Assembly: GCF_001426195.1 (NCBI RefSeq)
Contig: NZ_LMRS01000012.1
Span: forward strand, 1-64,000
Length of the DNA stretch: 64,000 nt
Reading direction: 5' to 3'
DNA from: Sphingomonas sp. Leaf339
Lineage (GTDB): Bacteria; Pseudomonadota; Alphaproteobacteria; Sphingomonadales; Sphingomonadaceae
Shown here: one piece after another, positions 45,503-56,021 of the stretch
Position numbering within the stretch: position 1 is the stretch's first letter
How the letters are laid out: every line of letters starts with the position of its first letter
Notes under the pieces: generated by a model
The model's database searches: none
Seen by the model: the letters and a program-made list of their open reading frames with translations, nothing else
Told to the model about the DNA's origin: nothing
Position numbers and translations under genes: made by a program

Positions 45503-45563
45503 CGAGGCGTTTCAGCGGAGTACAACACGCGGCATCAGCCAAGACCTTTCCCAAGGATCATCG

Positions 45564-47648
45564 ATGCATCAGCGCTTGTTCGCCGCCTTCCTGCTCGCCT
45601 CCGCCGCGTCGACCGCCGCCCTGGCTGGTTCCGCCCCGCAGACTGCCACGCCAGCCCCCGCGGCCGCCGCGGCTGACACCACCGCCGGCAAGCCCAAGCT
45701 GGGCGATTTCGGCGTCGACCTCGCCAATATGGACAAGAGCGTGAAGCCGGGTGACGACTTCTACCGCTTCGTCAACGGCAAGTGGCAGGACAAGACCGAA
45801 ATTCCCGCCGACAAGTCCAGCTGGGGCGGCTTCGGTATCCTGCGCGACCTGTCCGACCAGCGCACCCGCATCGTGATCGAAGATGCCGCCAAGGCGCAGA
45901 ACGCGCCCGGCAGCATCGGTGACAAGATCGGCACCACCTATGCCAGCTTCATGGACGCCGCCGCGATCGAGGCGAAGGGCGCGACCCCGCTGAAGCCCTA
46001 TCTTGATAAGATCGCGCTGGTGAAGACGCCCAAGGATCTCGCCACCGCGTTCGGCGACGCGAACCGTCACGGCATGGATGTGCCGATCGGCCTGGGCGTA
46101 CAGCAGGACCTGAAGGACAACACCGTCTACACGGTCTATGCCGGGCAGGGCGGTCTGGGCCTGCCGGACCGCGACTATTACCTCGTCGACAATCCCAAGT
46201 TCATCGAGGCGCGTACCAAATACGTGGCTCACATCGCCACGATGTTGCGTCTGGCCGGCCAGCCCGATCCTGAGGGCGCGGCCAAGCGCATCTACGATCT
46301 GGAAAAGCAGATCGCGACCGTCCACTGGACCCGCGCCGAACAGCGTCAGGTGGAAAAGGCGTACAACCCCGTACCCACCGCCGAACTGGCGACGCGGATG
46401 CCGGGCTTCGACTGGGCGGCGCTGCTCGCGGCACAGGGTCTGTCCGCGCAGCCGCAGGTGATCGTCACCCAGCCATCGGCCCTCGCCGGCACCGCCAAGA
46501 TCGCCGCCGCCACGCCGATGTCGACGTGGCGCGAATATCTCGCCTACCACACCATTTCAGAGGCGGCCTCCAAGCTGTCGAGCCCGTTCGTGAACGAGAA
46601 TTTCGCGTTCTACGGCACCACCCTGTCCGGTACGCCGCAGCTGAAGGAGCGGTGGAAGCGCGGCGTCGATCTGGTCAACGGCAGCCTCGGTGAGGCGGTC
46701 GGCGAACTCTATGTGAAGCGTTACTTCCCGCCTGAATCCAAGGCCAAGATGGATGTGCTGGTCAAGAACCTGATCGCCGCGATGGACGTCCGCCTGTCGA
46801 AGCTGGAATGGATGGCACCCGAAACGAAGGTGAAGGCCCGCGCCAAGCTGGCCGCCTTCACGCCGAAGATCGGCTATCCCGACAAGTGGCGCGACTATTC
46901 CGCGCTTCAGGTCGTGCGCGGCGACGTGCTGGGCAATGCCGATCGCGTGGCCGAGTTCGAGTATAACCGCCAGCTCGCCAAGATCGGCAAGCCCGTCGAC
47001 CGCAGCGAATGGTTCATGACGCCGCAGACGGTCAACGCCTATGCCAACCCGACCATGAACGAGGTCGTGTTCCCCGCCGCGATCCTGCAACCGCCGTTCT
47101 TCGATCCCAACGCCGATCCGGCGGTGAACTACGGTGCGATTGGCGCGGTCATCGGCCACGAACTCAGCCACCACTTCGACGATCAGGGCCGAAAGTTCGA
47201 CCCCAAGGGTAATTTCGCCGAATGGTGGACGCCGCAGGACGTAGCTCGGTTCAAGACGTACACCGACAAGGTCGTTGCCCAATATGGTGCATATGAACCG
47301 GTCCCGGGCATGCACGTGAACGGCGAACTGACGCTGGGTGAGAACATGGCCGATCTCGCCGGCGTCACCGTCGCCTATGACGCGTACAAGATCTCGCTGA
47401 ACGGCAAGCCAGCCCCGGTTATCGAGGGATATACCGGCGATCAGCGCTTCTTTATGGGCTTCGGCCAGGTCTGGCAGACCAAGGCGCGCGAAGCGGCAAT
47501 CCGCCAGCAATTGACCACCGATCCGCACACGCCCGGCAACTGGCGCGCCTATGTCGTCCGCAATCTCGACCCTTGGTACACCGCGTTCGCGGTCAAGCCT
47601 GGCGAGAAATACTATCTGGCGCCGGCCGACCGTATCAAGGTCTGGTAA
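45564..47648 (+). CDS. M13 family metalloendopeptidase (neprilysin/PepO-like)
   Basis: A 694-residue exported zinc peptidase. Sec signal (MHQRLFAAFLLASAASTAALA), M13 N-terminal domain from about 45 (VKPGDDFYRFVNGKW), and the catalytic region with VIGHELSHHFDDQG (HExxH) and GENMADLAG, whose Glu is the third zinc ligand. It ends with the expected CxxW-less variant PADRIKVW. It degrades peptides in the periplasm or outer envelope. AAGGA precedes ATG 45564. Confidence 0.93.
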   Translation: MHQRLFAAFLLASAASTAALAGSAPQTATPAPAAAAADTTAGKPKLGDFGVDLANMDKSVKPGDDFYRFVNGKWQDKTEIPADKSSWGGFGILRDLSDQRTRIVIEDAAKAQNAPGSIGDKIGTTYASFMDAAAIEAKGATPLKPYLDKIALVKTPKDLATAFGDANRHGMDVPIGLGVQQDLKDNTVYTVYAGQGGLGLPDRDYYLVDNPKFIEARTKYVAHIATMLRLAGQPDPEGAAKRIYDLEKQIATVHWTRAEQRQVEKAYNPVPTAELATRMPGFDWAALLAAQGLSAQPQVIVTQPSALAGTAKIAAATPMSTWREYLAYHTISEAASKLSSPFVNENFAFYGTTLSGTPQLKERWKRGVDLVNGSLGEAVGELYVKRYFPPESKAKMDVLVKNLIAAMDVRLSKLEWMAPETKVKARAKLAAFTPKIGYPDKWRDYSALQVVRGDVLGNADRVAEFEYNRQLAKIGKPVDRSEWFMTPQTVNAYANPTMNEVVFPAAILQPPFFDPNADPAVNYGAIGAVIGHELSHHFDDQGRKFDPKGNFAEWWTPQDVARFKTYTDKVVAQYGAYEPVPGMHVNGELTLGENMADLAGVTVAYDAYKISLNGKPAPVIEGYTGDQRFFMGFGQVWQTKAREAAIRQQLTTDPHTPGNWRAYVVRNLDPWYTAFAVKPGEKYYLAPADRIKVW

Positions 47649-47768
47649 GCTCGCACTCCGCGCCGTCCCCGTCGCAGCCATTCACGGCGTGCGACGGGGA
47701 CGCGCCCCATCCACCCGCACGTGGTCAACTCGCTTGACGACGCGCGGCACACGGCCCGAAGACACACC

Positions 47769-50150
47769 ATGGCTTCGCTAGCGCCCCGATCATCGCCCGC
47801 CCGCGCCGCTGCAGCTATCGCGCTCGGCGTCGGTCTCGTTTCGGCGGCACTGGTGCTGGTTGTTGCCGACAGCTGGATCGCCGCCGCCGGTTTCGTCGCC
47901 ACCGCGATCATCGTCGTCGGCGCGGTCGTGGCATGGCGCCTGCTGGCACCGGTCGCGGCGGATGGCGCGCGTGCGATCGACTGGAACATCACCCGCGCCG
48001 TCGCCGGGGCCAGTGCCGATGCGGTCGCGGTCACCGATCGCGGTGGTCGCCTGATCTGCGCCAACGACGCCTATGAGGCGATGTTCGATGGCTTCCCCAC
48101 GCCCCCCGGCCTGCCGCTGGACGAGGAGGCGACCGATGCGCTCGCCGCCGCCGCCCGCGTCGCTTGGCGCGACGGCATCGCCTACGTCGAGCGGGTAGAG
48201 GGGATGGACGCGTCCCTCACCGCCACGATCACCCGTGCGGGTGACGAGGCGGACATGCTGGTCTGGCGATTTGCCCCGACCGAGGAACGCGATCTGGCGA
48301 TGTCCGCGCGCTTCCTGATTGGCGGCCCCACCGGTGACCGGCTGGGTGAGGCGGGGATCATGGCCGCGCTGATGACCCCGCATGGCCACGTCCTGGCCGC
48401 CAACGCCGTGCTCGAACACCGCGCGCTGGGTCATCCGGGATCGATCAACGGTCGCGATTTCGTCGATCTGCTCATCACCGACAGTCGTGGTTTGGTCCGG
48501 TTTGAGCGTGAGGGGCTGGAGGGGACGCCGCTACGCCTGATCCAGGTGCCGTTCCTGAATGGTCAGGACGCGCCGATGCTCGTCGTCCTGCTCGACGATC
48601 GTGACGATACGCCGGCCCCCGGTGCGTCGGCTTCCGCGCACGTCCGCTCGTTGGTCAGCCTGATGCCGTTCGGCATGGCACTCGTCGATCGCGAAGGGCG
48701 CTTCCTCCAGATGAATGACGCGTTCCTGCGCGCGGCGGGAGTCGAGGCGACGGACGTCCCGCTCTATCCCGGCGATCTGGTGGTGCGCGAGGACAAGGCC
48801 GCCGTCGCCGATGCGATCCGCCGCTTCGCCGCCGGCGCAACACACTCGACCGACATGGCGGTGCGGCTGAAGGATCACCCCGACGAACCTGTTGCGCTCA
48901 CCATCGCCGGTGCACGCGGACTAGGCGACGCCGCCGTCCTTTTAAGCCTGAAGAACAACAGCGAGGAAACCCGCCTGAAGCGCGAAGTGGCGCAGGCGAC
49001 CAAGATGCAGGCGGTCGGCCAGCTTGCCGGCGGCGTCGCGCATGACTTCAATAACATCCTGACCGCCATCCTGGGGCATTGCGACCTGATGCTGATGCGC
49101 CATTCACCGGGCGACAGCGATTACGACGACATCCAGCAGATCCGCACCAATTCGAACCGCGCCGCCAGCCTGACCCGCCAGCTGCTCGCTTTCTCCCGCC
49201 AGCAAACGCTTCGACCGCAGGTTCTGCAATTGCCCGACGTGGTGTCGGAGGTATCGAACCTCCTGAAACGCCTGATGGGCGAAACCGTCCGGCTCGACGT
49301 CAGCCACGGCCGCGGTCTGGGTGCGGTGCGTGCTGATCCCGGCCAGCTGGAACAGGTCGTCGTCAACCTCGCGGTGAACGCCCGCGACGCAATCGTCACC
49401 GCCAATCCGCAGGGCGGCGGCACGCTCAGCATCCATACCCGCGCCGTCACTCCTGCCGAGGTGCGCGAGATGGAACAGGATATCATGCCGGCGGCTGATT
49501 ACACGGCGCTGTCGGTCACCGACACCGGCACCGGCATCCCGGCCGACATCCTGCCCAAGATTTTTGAGCCGTTCTTCACCACGAAGGAAACCGGCAAGGG
49601 AACGGGCCTCGGCCTGTCCACCGTCTATGGCATCGTCAAACAATCGGGCGGCTGGATCTTCGCCGATTCGAAACCGGGGCAGGGCGCTACCTTCACGATG
49701 TACCTGCCCGTTCACACCGTCGATCCCGCGACGCTGCGCCCGGCGGCCCCGCCCAAGCCGGCGCCGAAACCTAGCGAGCTGTGGGGGCAGGGGACCGTCC
49801 TGCTGGTGGAGGACGAGGACATGGTCCGCGCCGTCGCCGAACGCGCGCTGACTCGTCAGGGTTACACGGTGTGGACAGCGGAAAATGGTGAGGTCGCACT
49901 CGAACTGTTGCGCGTAAGCGACCGGCCAGACCTGCTGATTTCAGACGTCGTAATGCCGACGATGGATGGGCCGACGATGGTTCGCCACGTCCGCGAACGC
50001 TATCCCGATCTGCCGGTGCTGTTCATGTCCGGCTATGCCGAGGAGCAGCTACGCCGGTCGATCGACCTCGACAATGTCGCATTCCTGCCCAAGCCGTTCT
50101 CGGTCCAGCAACTGGCGGAGGCCGCGCGCGAAGTGCTCGCCGGGCCATGA
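47769..50150 (+). CDS. cckA: Cell-cycle hybrid histidine kinase CckA
   Basis: A 793-residue membrane kinase-receiver. Two N-terminal membrane helices (about 15-65), PAS-like sensing regions (about 80-390), HisKA with His425 in [11 protein letters not shown], HATPase with DTGTGIP and [11 protein letters not shown], and a receiver with Asp726 in [10 protein letters not shown]. CckA passes phosphate through ChpT to CtrA and CpdR in alphaproteobacteria. ATG 47769 is preferred because it directly precedes the first helix; a GTG at 47721 is in frame. No chpT or ctrA is in the window. Confidence 0.88.
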   Translation: MASLAPRSSPARAAAAIALGVGLVSAALVLVVADSWIAAAGFVATAIIVVGAVVAWRLLAPVAADGARAIDWNITRAVAGASADAVAVTDRGGRLICANDAYEAMFDGFPTPPGLPLDEEATDALAAAARVAWRDGIAYVERVEGMDASLTATITRAGDEADMLVWRFAPTEERDLAMSARFLIGGPTGDRLGEAGIMAALMTPHGHVLAANAVLEHRALGHPGSINGRDFVDLLITDSRGLVRFEREGLEGTPLRLIQVPFLNGQDAPMLVVLLDDRDDTPAPGASASAHVRSLVSLMPFGMALVDREGRFLQMNDAFLRAAGVEATDVPLYPGDLVVREDKAAVADAIRRFAAGATHSTDMAVRLKDHPDEPVALTIAGARGLGDAAVLLSLKNNSEETRLKREVAQATKMQAVGQLAGGVAHDFNNILTAILGHCDLMLMRHSPGDSDYDDIQQIRTNSNRAASLTRQLLAFSRQQTLRPQVLQLPDVVSEVSNLLKRLMGETVRLDVSHGRGLGAVRADPGQLEQVVVNLAVNARDAIVTANPQGGGTLSIHTRAVTPAEVREMEQDIMPAADYTALSVTDTGTGIPADILPKIFEPFFTTKETGKGTGLGLSTVYGIVKQSGGWIFADSKPGQGATFTMYLPVHTVDPATLRPAAPPKPAPKPSELWGQGTVLLVEDEDMVRAVAERALTRQGYTVWTAENGEVALELLRVSDRPDLLISDVVMPTMDGPTMVRHVRERYPDLPVLFMSGYAEEQLRRSIDLDNVAFLPKPFSVQQLAEAAREVLAGP

Positions 50151-50190
50151 CGTTGCATTTGCGTCACAACTCCCGCTAAAGACGAAACGG

Positions 50191-50541
50191 ATGACCGCAG
50201 CCAAGCAGATTCTGATCGTCGAGGACGAGCCCCTGATCGCCATGATGCTCGAGGATTTCCTCGACATCCTCGACCAGGGAGTGGCCGGCAGCACCGATAA
50301 CGTCGCCACCGCGCTGGAACGCGTCGGCCAGGGCGGCATCGACGCCGCGATCCTCGACGTCAACCTGCGGGGCGGTGAGAAGAGTACCCCCGTCGCCGAA
50401 GCGTTGGCCGCGGCCGGCGTGCCCTTCGTTTTCGCCACCGGCGGCGGCGACGACAGCGTCGACGAACGCTTCCGCGATCGGCCCGTCCTGCAAAAGCCCT
50501 TCACGATGGACGGTGTGGCGAAGGCGCTAGCGGCGCTTTGA
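50191..50541 (+). CDS. Single-domain response regulator
   Basis: A 116-residue receiver domain only. Acidic pocket ILIVEDEPLIAMM, phospho-acceptor Asp56 in AAILDVNLRGG, Thr in FATGG and Lys in VLQKPF. It has no output domain, so it would act by protein contact or as a phosphate sink, as HWE-kinase partners often do. It is 40 nt after cckA on the same strand. Its partner kinase is not defined. Confidence 0.9.
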   Translation: MTAAKQILIVEDEPLIAMMLEDFLDILDQGVAGSTDNVATALERVGQGGIDAAILDVNLRGGEKSTPVAEALAAAGVPFVFATGGGDDSVDERFRDRPVLQKPFTMDGVAKALAAL

Positions 50542-50547
50542 ACCGAC

Positions 50548-50775
50548 ATGCGCCACGCACGGATCGTGGCGTCGGCAAGTACGACGGCGTTGGTCGTATC
50601 CGGCTACGCATTGGGTGGCGCGGTTGCAGTGGTGGCCACGCTGATCCTGATGCTCCCAGCGCTCGCATTGGCGTTCGATAATCGATCCGGCACCTTCTTC
50701 ATCATCGCACTGCTAATCGTGATCGTGTTTGTGGTGTTGCTCGGTTTGTTGTCGTTGATGGCCATCGTGCACTGA
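50548..50775 (+). CDS. Small two-helix membrane protein, hypothetical
   Basis: A 75-residue protein made almost entirely of two hydrophobic helices (ALGGAVAVVATLILMLPALA and IIALLIVIVFVVLLGLLSLM) joined by a short polar turn (FDNRSGTF). No family recognised. The ATG is 6 nt after the receiver gene stop, so it may be in the same transcript. Confidence 0.55.
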   Translation: MRHARIVASASTTALVVSGYALGGAVAVVATLILMLPALALAFDNRSGTFFIIALLIVIVFVVLLGLLSLMAIVH

Positions 50776-50831
50776 CGCCCATGCGAAAGATGCTTGCGTC
50801 GAATATGGCTGTCGCGACATAGGCTGTCGCC

Positions 50832-52553
50832 ATGACCCAGACCTTCGACAAGTCCCGCCTGCCGAGCCGCCACGTCTCTGTCGGGCCGGAGCGCGCGCCA
50901 CACCGCAGCTACTACTATGCCATGGGCATTTCCGAAGAGGATATTGCCCGTCCCTTCGTGGCACTGGCCTCTGCCGGCAACAACTCCGCGCCCTGCAATA
51001 CGACGCTCGATGCGCAGGCCGATGCCGCGCAAGCCGGTGTGATTCAGGGCGGCGGCCTGCCCCGTCGCTTCAACACGATCACCGTCACCGATGGCATCGC
51101 GATGGGCCATCAGGGCATGAAATCCTCGCTGGTCAGCCGCGAGGTCATCGCCGACTCGGTTGAATTGTCCGTGCGCGGCCATTGCTACGATGCGCTGGTC
51201 GGCTTTGCCGGCTGCGACAAGTCGCTGCCCGGCATGATGATGGCGATGCTCCGCCTCGATGTGCCGTCGATCTTCGTGTATGGCGGCTCGATCCTCCCCG
51301 GCCGCTACCAGAACCGCGATGTGACCGTCGTCGATGTTTTCGAAGTCGTCGGCAAATATGCGGCTGGCGCCTGTCCGCTGTCCGAGGTCCACGAGCTGGA
51401 AAAGGTCGCGTGCCCCGGCCACGGCGCCTGCGGCGGCCAGTTCACCGCCAACACCATGGCCTGTGTCGGTGAAGCGATCGGATTGTCGTTGCCAAACAGC
51501 AACATGGTGCCGGCTCCTTACACCAGCCGCGAACAGATCGCGATCGCCGCCGGCGCGCAGGTGATGGAACTGGTCCAGCAGCAACTCCGCCCCCGGATGA
51601 TCTGCACGCGCGAAGCGTTCGAGAATGCCGCTCGCGTCGTCGCCGCCACCGGCGGCTCCACCAACGCCGCGCTGCATCTACCCGCGATGGCGAACGAGGC
51701 CGGCATCGACTTCGACCTCCACGACGTCGCCCGCGTCTTCAAGGAAACGCCGTACCTCGCCGATCTGAAACCCGGTGGGCGCTATGTCGCCAAGGACATG
51801 TACGAGGCCGGCGGCGTGTACATGCTGATGAAGACGATGATGGCCGGCGGCCTGCTCCACGGCGACTGCATGACCGTCACCGGCCGCACGCTGGCGGAGA
51901 ACATCGACCGCGTGACGTGGAACCCCGATCAAAAGGTCATATACGACATCTCCACGCCGATCACCCCCACCGGCGGCGTCGTCGGCCTCGTCGGCAGCCT
52001 CGCCCCCGCCGGCGCGATCGTGAAGGTCGCCGGCATGCACCGCCTGCAATTCGAAGGCCCCGCCCGCGTCTTCGATTGCGAGGAAGACGCCTTCGCCGCC
52101 GTCGAACACCGCACCATCGTCGAGGGCGAGGTCATCGTCATCCGATACGAAGGCCCCAAGGGCGGCCCCGGCATGCGCGAGATGCTGTCGACCACCGCCG
52201 CGCTCTATGGTCTCGGCATGGGTGAAAGCGTCGCGCTCATCACCGATGGTCGTTTCTCGGGCGGCACTCGCGGCTTCTGCATCGGCCATGTCGGCCCCGA
52301 AGCAGCCGAAGGCGGCCCGATCGCGCTGGTCGAGAACGGCGACCGAATTAGCATCGATGCCGAGGCCGGCACGATCGACCTGCTGGTCGACGACGCCATC
52401 CTCGCCGACCGCCGCGCCGCGTGGACGCCCCGCGTCAACGATTATCAGGCCGGCGCCCTGTGGCGCTACGCCCAGAATGTCGGCCCGGCATGGCAAGGCG
52501 CGGTGACGCATCCCGGTGCCAAGGCCGAACGGCACGTCTACGCCGACATCTAA
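50832..52553 (+). CDS. ilvD: Dihydroxy-acid dehydratase
   Basis: A 573-residue iron-sulfur enzyme of valine, leucine and isoleucine synthesis. Cluster cysteines occur in [21 protein letters not shown] and [16 protein letters not shown]. Other signatures are [12 protein letters not shown] and [12 protein letters not shown]. Length fits the IlvD/Edd family; IlvD is chosen over related sugar-acid dehydratases because of overall pattern, but a sugar-acid role cannot be fully ruled out. Own start with [13 protein letters not shown]. Confidence 0.92.
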   Translation: MTQTFDKSRLPSRHVSVGPERAPHRSYYYAMGISEEDIARPFVALASAGNNSAPCNTTLDAQADAAQAGVIQGGGLPRRFNTITVTDGIAMGHQGMKSSLVSREVIADSVELSVRGHCYDALVGFAGCDKSLPGMMMAMLRLDVPSIFVYGGSILPGRYQNRDVTVVDVFEVVGKYAAGACPLSEVHELEKVACPGHGACGGQFTANTMACVGEAIGLSLPNSNMVPAPYTSREQIAIAAGAQVMELVQQQLRPRMICTREAFENAARVVAATGGSTNAALHLPAMANEAGIDFDLHDVARVFKETPYLADLKPGGRYVAKDMYEAGGVYMLMKTMMAGGLLHGDCMTVTGRTLAENIDRVTWNPDQKVIYDISTPITPTGGVVGLVGSLAPAGAIVKVAGMHRLQFEGPARVFDCEEDAFAAVEHRTIVEGEVIVIRYEGPKGGPGMREMLSTTAALYGLGMGESVALITDGRFSGGTRGFCIGHVGPEAAEGGPIALVENGDRISIDAEAGTIDLLVDDAILADRRAAWTPRVNDYQAGALWRYAQNVGPAWQGAVTHPGAKAERHVYADI

Positions 52554-52589
52554 AGGGATCGCGCCGTCGATCCGGATCGTTCGTCCGCC

Positions 52590-53939
52590 ATGATCCAGAT
52601 TGACGGCCACCCCATCCTCACCGCCGCTGCCATGCGTGACGCGGAAGCAGCACATGGCGACCTCGCCGCCCTGATGGCGCAAGCCGGGGCAGGGGTCGCC
52701 ATCGCCGCCCGGCGGCTGGCCGGCGCGTCGGAGGTGCTGATCATTTGCGGCCACGGCAACAATGGCGGTGATGGCTATGTCGCTGCCGCCGAGCTTCACG
52801 CCGCCGGCCACCCCGTCCGCGTCGCCGCCGCGACCGAACCCAGGACCGACCTTGGCCGTGCCGCCCGAGCACGCTGGACCGGTCTCGTCGAACCGCTCGC
52901 CACCGCCACGCCCGCACCTATCCTGATCGATGCGCTGTTCGGCACCGGCCTGTCCCGCCCGCTCGACGCCGTCCACGCCACCCATTTCCACCGCCTCGCC
53001 GCCGCCGCCCGCCTGACGATCGCCATCGATCTCCCCAGCGGCGTCACGACCGACGACGGCCGCGTCCTCACCGAACCGCCCCGCTGCCACGTCACGCTAG
53101 CGCTCGGTGCCGTCAAGCCGTCACACCTGCTCCAGCCTGCTGCACGCTACGCCGGTCACGTCCGCCTGATCGATCTCGGCCTGCCCCTCATCGGCACCGC
53201 TACCGTCATCGCCAAACCAGCCTTTCGCGATCCCGGCCCCGACTCGCATAAATACAGCCGCGGCATGGTCGCGCTCGTCGGCGGTGCAATGCCCGGCGCG
53301 TCCGAACTCGCCAGCCTCGCTGCCCTGCGCGCCGGTGCCGGCTACGTCCTGCATCTGGGTGACGGCGAAGGCGCACCGCACGCGCTTGTTCGCCGCCCCT
53401 GGAGCGCCGACGCCCTGACCGACCCCCGCATCGGTGCCGTCGTGATCGGTCCCGGTCTCGGCCGCGACGACGACGCCCGCACCCGCCTCGACGCCGCCCA
53501 CGTCAGCGGTCGCCCACTGGTGATCGACGGCGATGCCCTCCGCCTGCTCGACCCCGACGCGCCCCGGCGCGCGCCGACGATCCTCACGCCCCATGCCGGG
53601 GAGTTCGACGCGCTCTTCGGCAAAAGCACCGCCAGCAAGATCGATCGTGCCCGCGCCGCCGCCGCCCGCGCGAACGCTGTCATCATCTTCAAAGGCCCGG
53701 ACACCGTCATCGCCGCCCCCGACGGCCGGGTCACCGTCTCGGCCGATGCCAGCGACTGGCTCTCCGCCGCCGGCACCGGCGACGTGTTGGCCGGCGCGAC
53801 CGGCGCGATGCTCGCCAGCGGCCTGCCGCCGTTCGAGGCCGCCACCGCCGCCGTGTGGCTCCACCGCGAGGCCGCGCGCCTGTGTGGACGATCCTTCATT
53901 GCCGACGACCTCGCCAACGCGCTATCGCGCGTCCGATGA
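52590..53939 (+). CDS. nnr: Bifunctional NAD(P)HX epimerase/dehydratase
   Basis: A 449-residue repair enzyme for hydrated NAD(P)H. The N-terminal YjeF_N epimerase (1-195) has ICGHGNNGGDGYVAA and ILIDALFGTGLSRP. The C-terminal ADP/ATP-dependent dehydratase (210-449) is a ribokinase-like fold with VIGPGLGRD, ILTPHAGEFDALFG and the catalytic SAAGTGDVLAGATGA. Its stop overlaps the methyltransferase start by 4 nt (ATGA). Confidence 0.95.
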   Translation: MIQIDGHPILTAAAMRDAEAAHGDLAALMAQAGAGVAIAARRLAGASEVLIICGHGNNGGDGYVAAAELHAAGHPVRVAAATEPRTDLGRAARARWTGLVEPLATATPAPILIDALFGTGLSRPLDAVHATHFHRLAAAARLTIAIDLPSGVTTDDGRVLTEPPRCHVTLALGAVKPSHLLQPAARYAGHVRLIDLGLPLIGTATVIAKPAFRDPGPDSHKYSRGMVALVGGAMPGASELASLAALRAGAGYVLHLGDGEGAPHALVRRPWSADALTDPRIGAVVIGPGLGRDDDARTRLDAAHVSGRPLVIDGDALRLLDPDAPRRAPTILTPHAGEFDALFGKSTASKIDRARAAAARANAVIIFKGPDTVIAAPDGRVTVSADASDWLSAAGTGDVLAGATGAMLASGLPPFEAATAAVWLHREAARLCGRSFIADDLANALSRVR

Positions 53940-55102
53940 GCCCCATCCTCCGTGTCGCCGCCCGCGGTGACGGCGTCGCCGCCGACGGCCGCCACGCCGC
54001 CCTTGCCGCTCCCGGCGATACTTTGACCGCCACGGGCGAGGTGATCGCCGGCCCGCATCACCAGTCGCCACCCTGTCGCCACTTTCCGCGATGCGGCGGA
54101 TGCCAGCTCCAGCATCTCGACGACGAAAGCTATACGGCCTTCGTCGCCGACCGTATTGCCGTCGCCCTCGATGCACAGGGACTCGAAGCGCCGATCCGCC
54201 CGGCCACGCTGTCGCCGCCGCGCACCCGTCGCCGCGCAACGCTCCACGCCGATCGTGGCCTGCTCGGCTTCACCGCCGAAAGCAGCCACCAGATCGTCGA
54301 CATGCGCGAATGTCATATCCTGCTGCCCGAACTGTTCGCGCTCGTCGCGCCGCTGCGCACCTTGCTCCAGCGCGTCGGCCTGAAACGCCGTGTCGACGTT
54401 CATCTGGCGATGGCCGATCAGGGTCCCGATATCCTTATCAACGGCTTCGCGCCTCAGGGCCTAGAAGCCGCCGAAGCCCTGACCGCCTTCTGCGAAAAAC
54501 ACGGCGTCGCCCGTTTTTCGGTCGATGACGGCGTCGGCCCCGAAGCCCGTTGGGAACCGGAACCGATTACCATCACTCTTGGCGGCATTCCCGTCGCCAT
54601 GCCCCCCGGCGCCTTCCTGCAAGCCACACAGGAAGGCGAAGACGCGCTCGTCGCGGCCGTGAAGGAAGCCACCGGATCAGCAAAAGCGGTAGCCGACCTG
54701 TTCGCCGGCCTCGGCACCTTCGCCCTTGCGCTGCCCGCCAAGGTCTATGCGGCCGAGGGCGCCCGCAACGCGCTGTTCTCGCTCAGAGCCGCCGCGCAAC
54801 TCCGCAGCCGTCCGGTCTTCCCCGAACACCGCGACCTCTACCGGCGCCCGCTGACCGTCGCCGAACTCGATCGCTTCGATGCCGTCGTCATCGATCCCCC
54901 TCGCGCCGGCGCCCGCGAGCAGACCGACGCGCTGGCCGCGTGCAAGGTGAACAGCATCGCCTATGTTTCGTGTAATCCCAGTACCTTCGCGCGCGACGCG
55001 AAGGTTATGGTGGAAGGCGGATGGCGGATCGACTGGGTCCAGCCCGTGGGCCAGTTCCGCTGGTCCACCCATGTGGAGCTGGCGGCGCGGTTCGTTAGAT
55101 AG
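53936..55102 (+). CDS. RNA m5U methyltransferase (RumA/TrmA family)
   Basis: A 388-residue SAM enzyme. The N-terminal [4Fe-4S] cysteines are CRHFPRCGGC plus Cys in MRECHI, then the SAM-binding DLFAGLGTFALALP, and the catalytic DPPRAGAREQ and YVSCNPSTFARD. Such enzymes make 5-methyluridine in 23S rRNA (U747 or U1939 in E. coli). It is shorter than RlmD, with a reduced N-terminal TRAM part. ATG 53936 overlaps the nnr stop; the longer open frame is not used. Confidence 0.9.
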   Translation: MSPILRVAARGDGVAADGRHAALAAPGDTLTATGEVIAGPHHQSPPCRHFPRCGGCQLQHLDDESYTAFVADRIAVALDAQGLEAPIRPATLSPPRTRRRATLHADRGLLGFTAESSHQIVDMRECHILLPELFALVAPLRTLLQRVGLKRRVDVHLAMADQGPDILINGFAPQGLEAAEALTAFCEKHGVARFSVDDGVGPEARWEPEPITITLGGIPVAMPPGAFLQATQEGEDALVAAVKEATGSAKAVADLFAGLGTFALALPAKVYAAEGARNALFSLRAAAQLRSRPVFPEHRDLYRRPLTVAELDRFDAVVIDPPRAGAREQTDALAACKVNSIAYVSCNPSTFARDAKVMVEGGWRIDWVQPVGQFRWSTHVELAARFVR

Positions 55103-55159
55103 AGGTGAACGCGTTCGGTCGGCCTGTTGATCTTCGATCAGGGGTAAAAGGAAGACCTC

Positions 55160-55254
55160 CTGTTCCCCGGCGAAGGCCGGGGTCCAGTTGAAAAGGCTTC
55201 CGAGAACGATAGCGAACGTTCCCCAACTGGACCCCGGCCTTCGCCGGGGAACAG
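55160..55254. repeat. 31-bp perfect inverted repeat (REP/BIME-like)
   Basis: The arms 55160-55190 and 55224-55254 are exact reverse complements, separated by 33 nt. Each arm also contains its own hairpin, CCCCGGC-GAAG-GCCGGGG. The element fills the gap between two convergent genes (methyltransferase and truA). This resembles paired REP elements and could also end both transcripts. Confidence 0.93.
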
Positions 55255-55262
55255 AAACTGCC

Positions 55263-56021
55263 CTACCCGGCAGCAGCACCAACCGGATAAACCGCCCCCA
55301 CGAAAAACAACCCATCGGGCGGCGCATTCAGCCCCAGCCGCGCCCGGTCCCGCGCCGCCAACGCCGCGCCCACCTCGCTCGGCGCCCATCGCCCCATACC
55401 CACCAGCGCCAGACACCCGACCATCGACCGCACCTGATGATGCAGGAATGAACGCGCCGCCGCCTGCACCATAATCAGGTCGCCCTCCCGCTCCACCGTC
55501 AGCACGTCCAGCGTCCGCACCGGGCTGTCCGCCTGGCAATGCGCCGACCTAAAGGTGGTGAAGTCATGCCGCCCCACCAGCATCGCCGCCGCCGCCGCCA
55601 TCGCGCCGGCGTCCAGCGGCTGCGGCACCTGCCATGCCAGCCCACGCTCTACCGTCAGCGGCGCACGCCGGTTGACGATCCGGTATTCATACGACCGGCC
55701 GACACATGAAAATCGAGCATGCCAGTCGTCCGCTACCGCGTCGCACGCCAGCACCGCCACCGGCGCCGGCCGCAGCAGCGCGTTCAGCGCCTCCATCAAC
55801 CGGAACGGCGTGATCGGCTTGGCGATGTCGCAATGCGCTCGCATCGCCAGCCCATGCACGCCGGCATCGGTGCGCCCGGCTGCATGCACCGCCGCCGCTT
55901 CCCCCGTCACCGCCAGCACCGCCGCCTCCAGCGCAGCCTGCACGCTCGGCCCGTGAGTCTGCCGTTGCCAGCCCATGAAGGGCCGCCCGTCGAATTCCAC
56001 CGTCAGCGCGAATCGCGTCAA
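55263..56021 (-). CDS. truA: tRNA pseudouridine synthase A
   Basis: A 252-residue enzyme modifying positions 38-40 of tRNA anticodon arms. Catalytic Asp is in [23 protein letters not shown] is the family N-terminus and [13 protein letters not shown] lies near the C-terminus. The start is TTG 56021, overlapping the fmt stop by 4 nt (TTGA); no ATG exists near the proper N-terminus. Co-transcribed with fmt. Confidence 0.95.
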   Translation of the reverse strand: MTRFALTVEFDGRPFMGWQRQTHGPSVQAALEAAVLAVTGEAAAVHAAGRTDAGVHGLAMRAHCDIAKPITPFRLMEALNALLRPAPVAVLACDAVADDWHARFSCVGRSYEYRIVNRRAPLTVERGLAWQVPQPLDAGAMAAAAAMLVGRHDFTTFRSAHCQADSPVRTLDVLTVEREGDLIMVQAAARSFLHHQVRSMVGCLALVGMGRWAPSEVGAALAARDRARLGLNAPPDGLFFVGAVYPVGAAAG

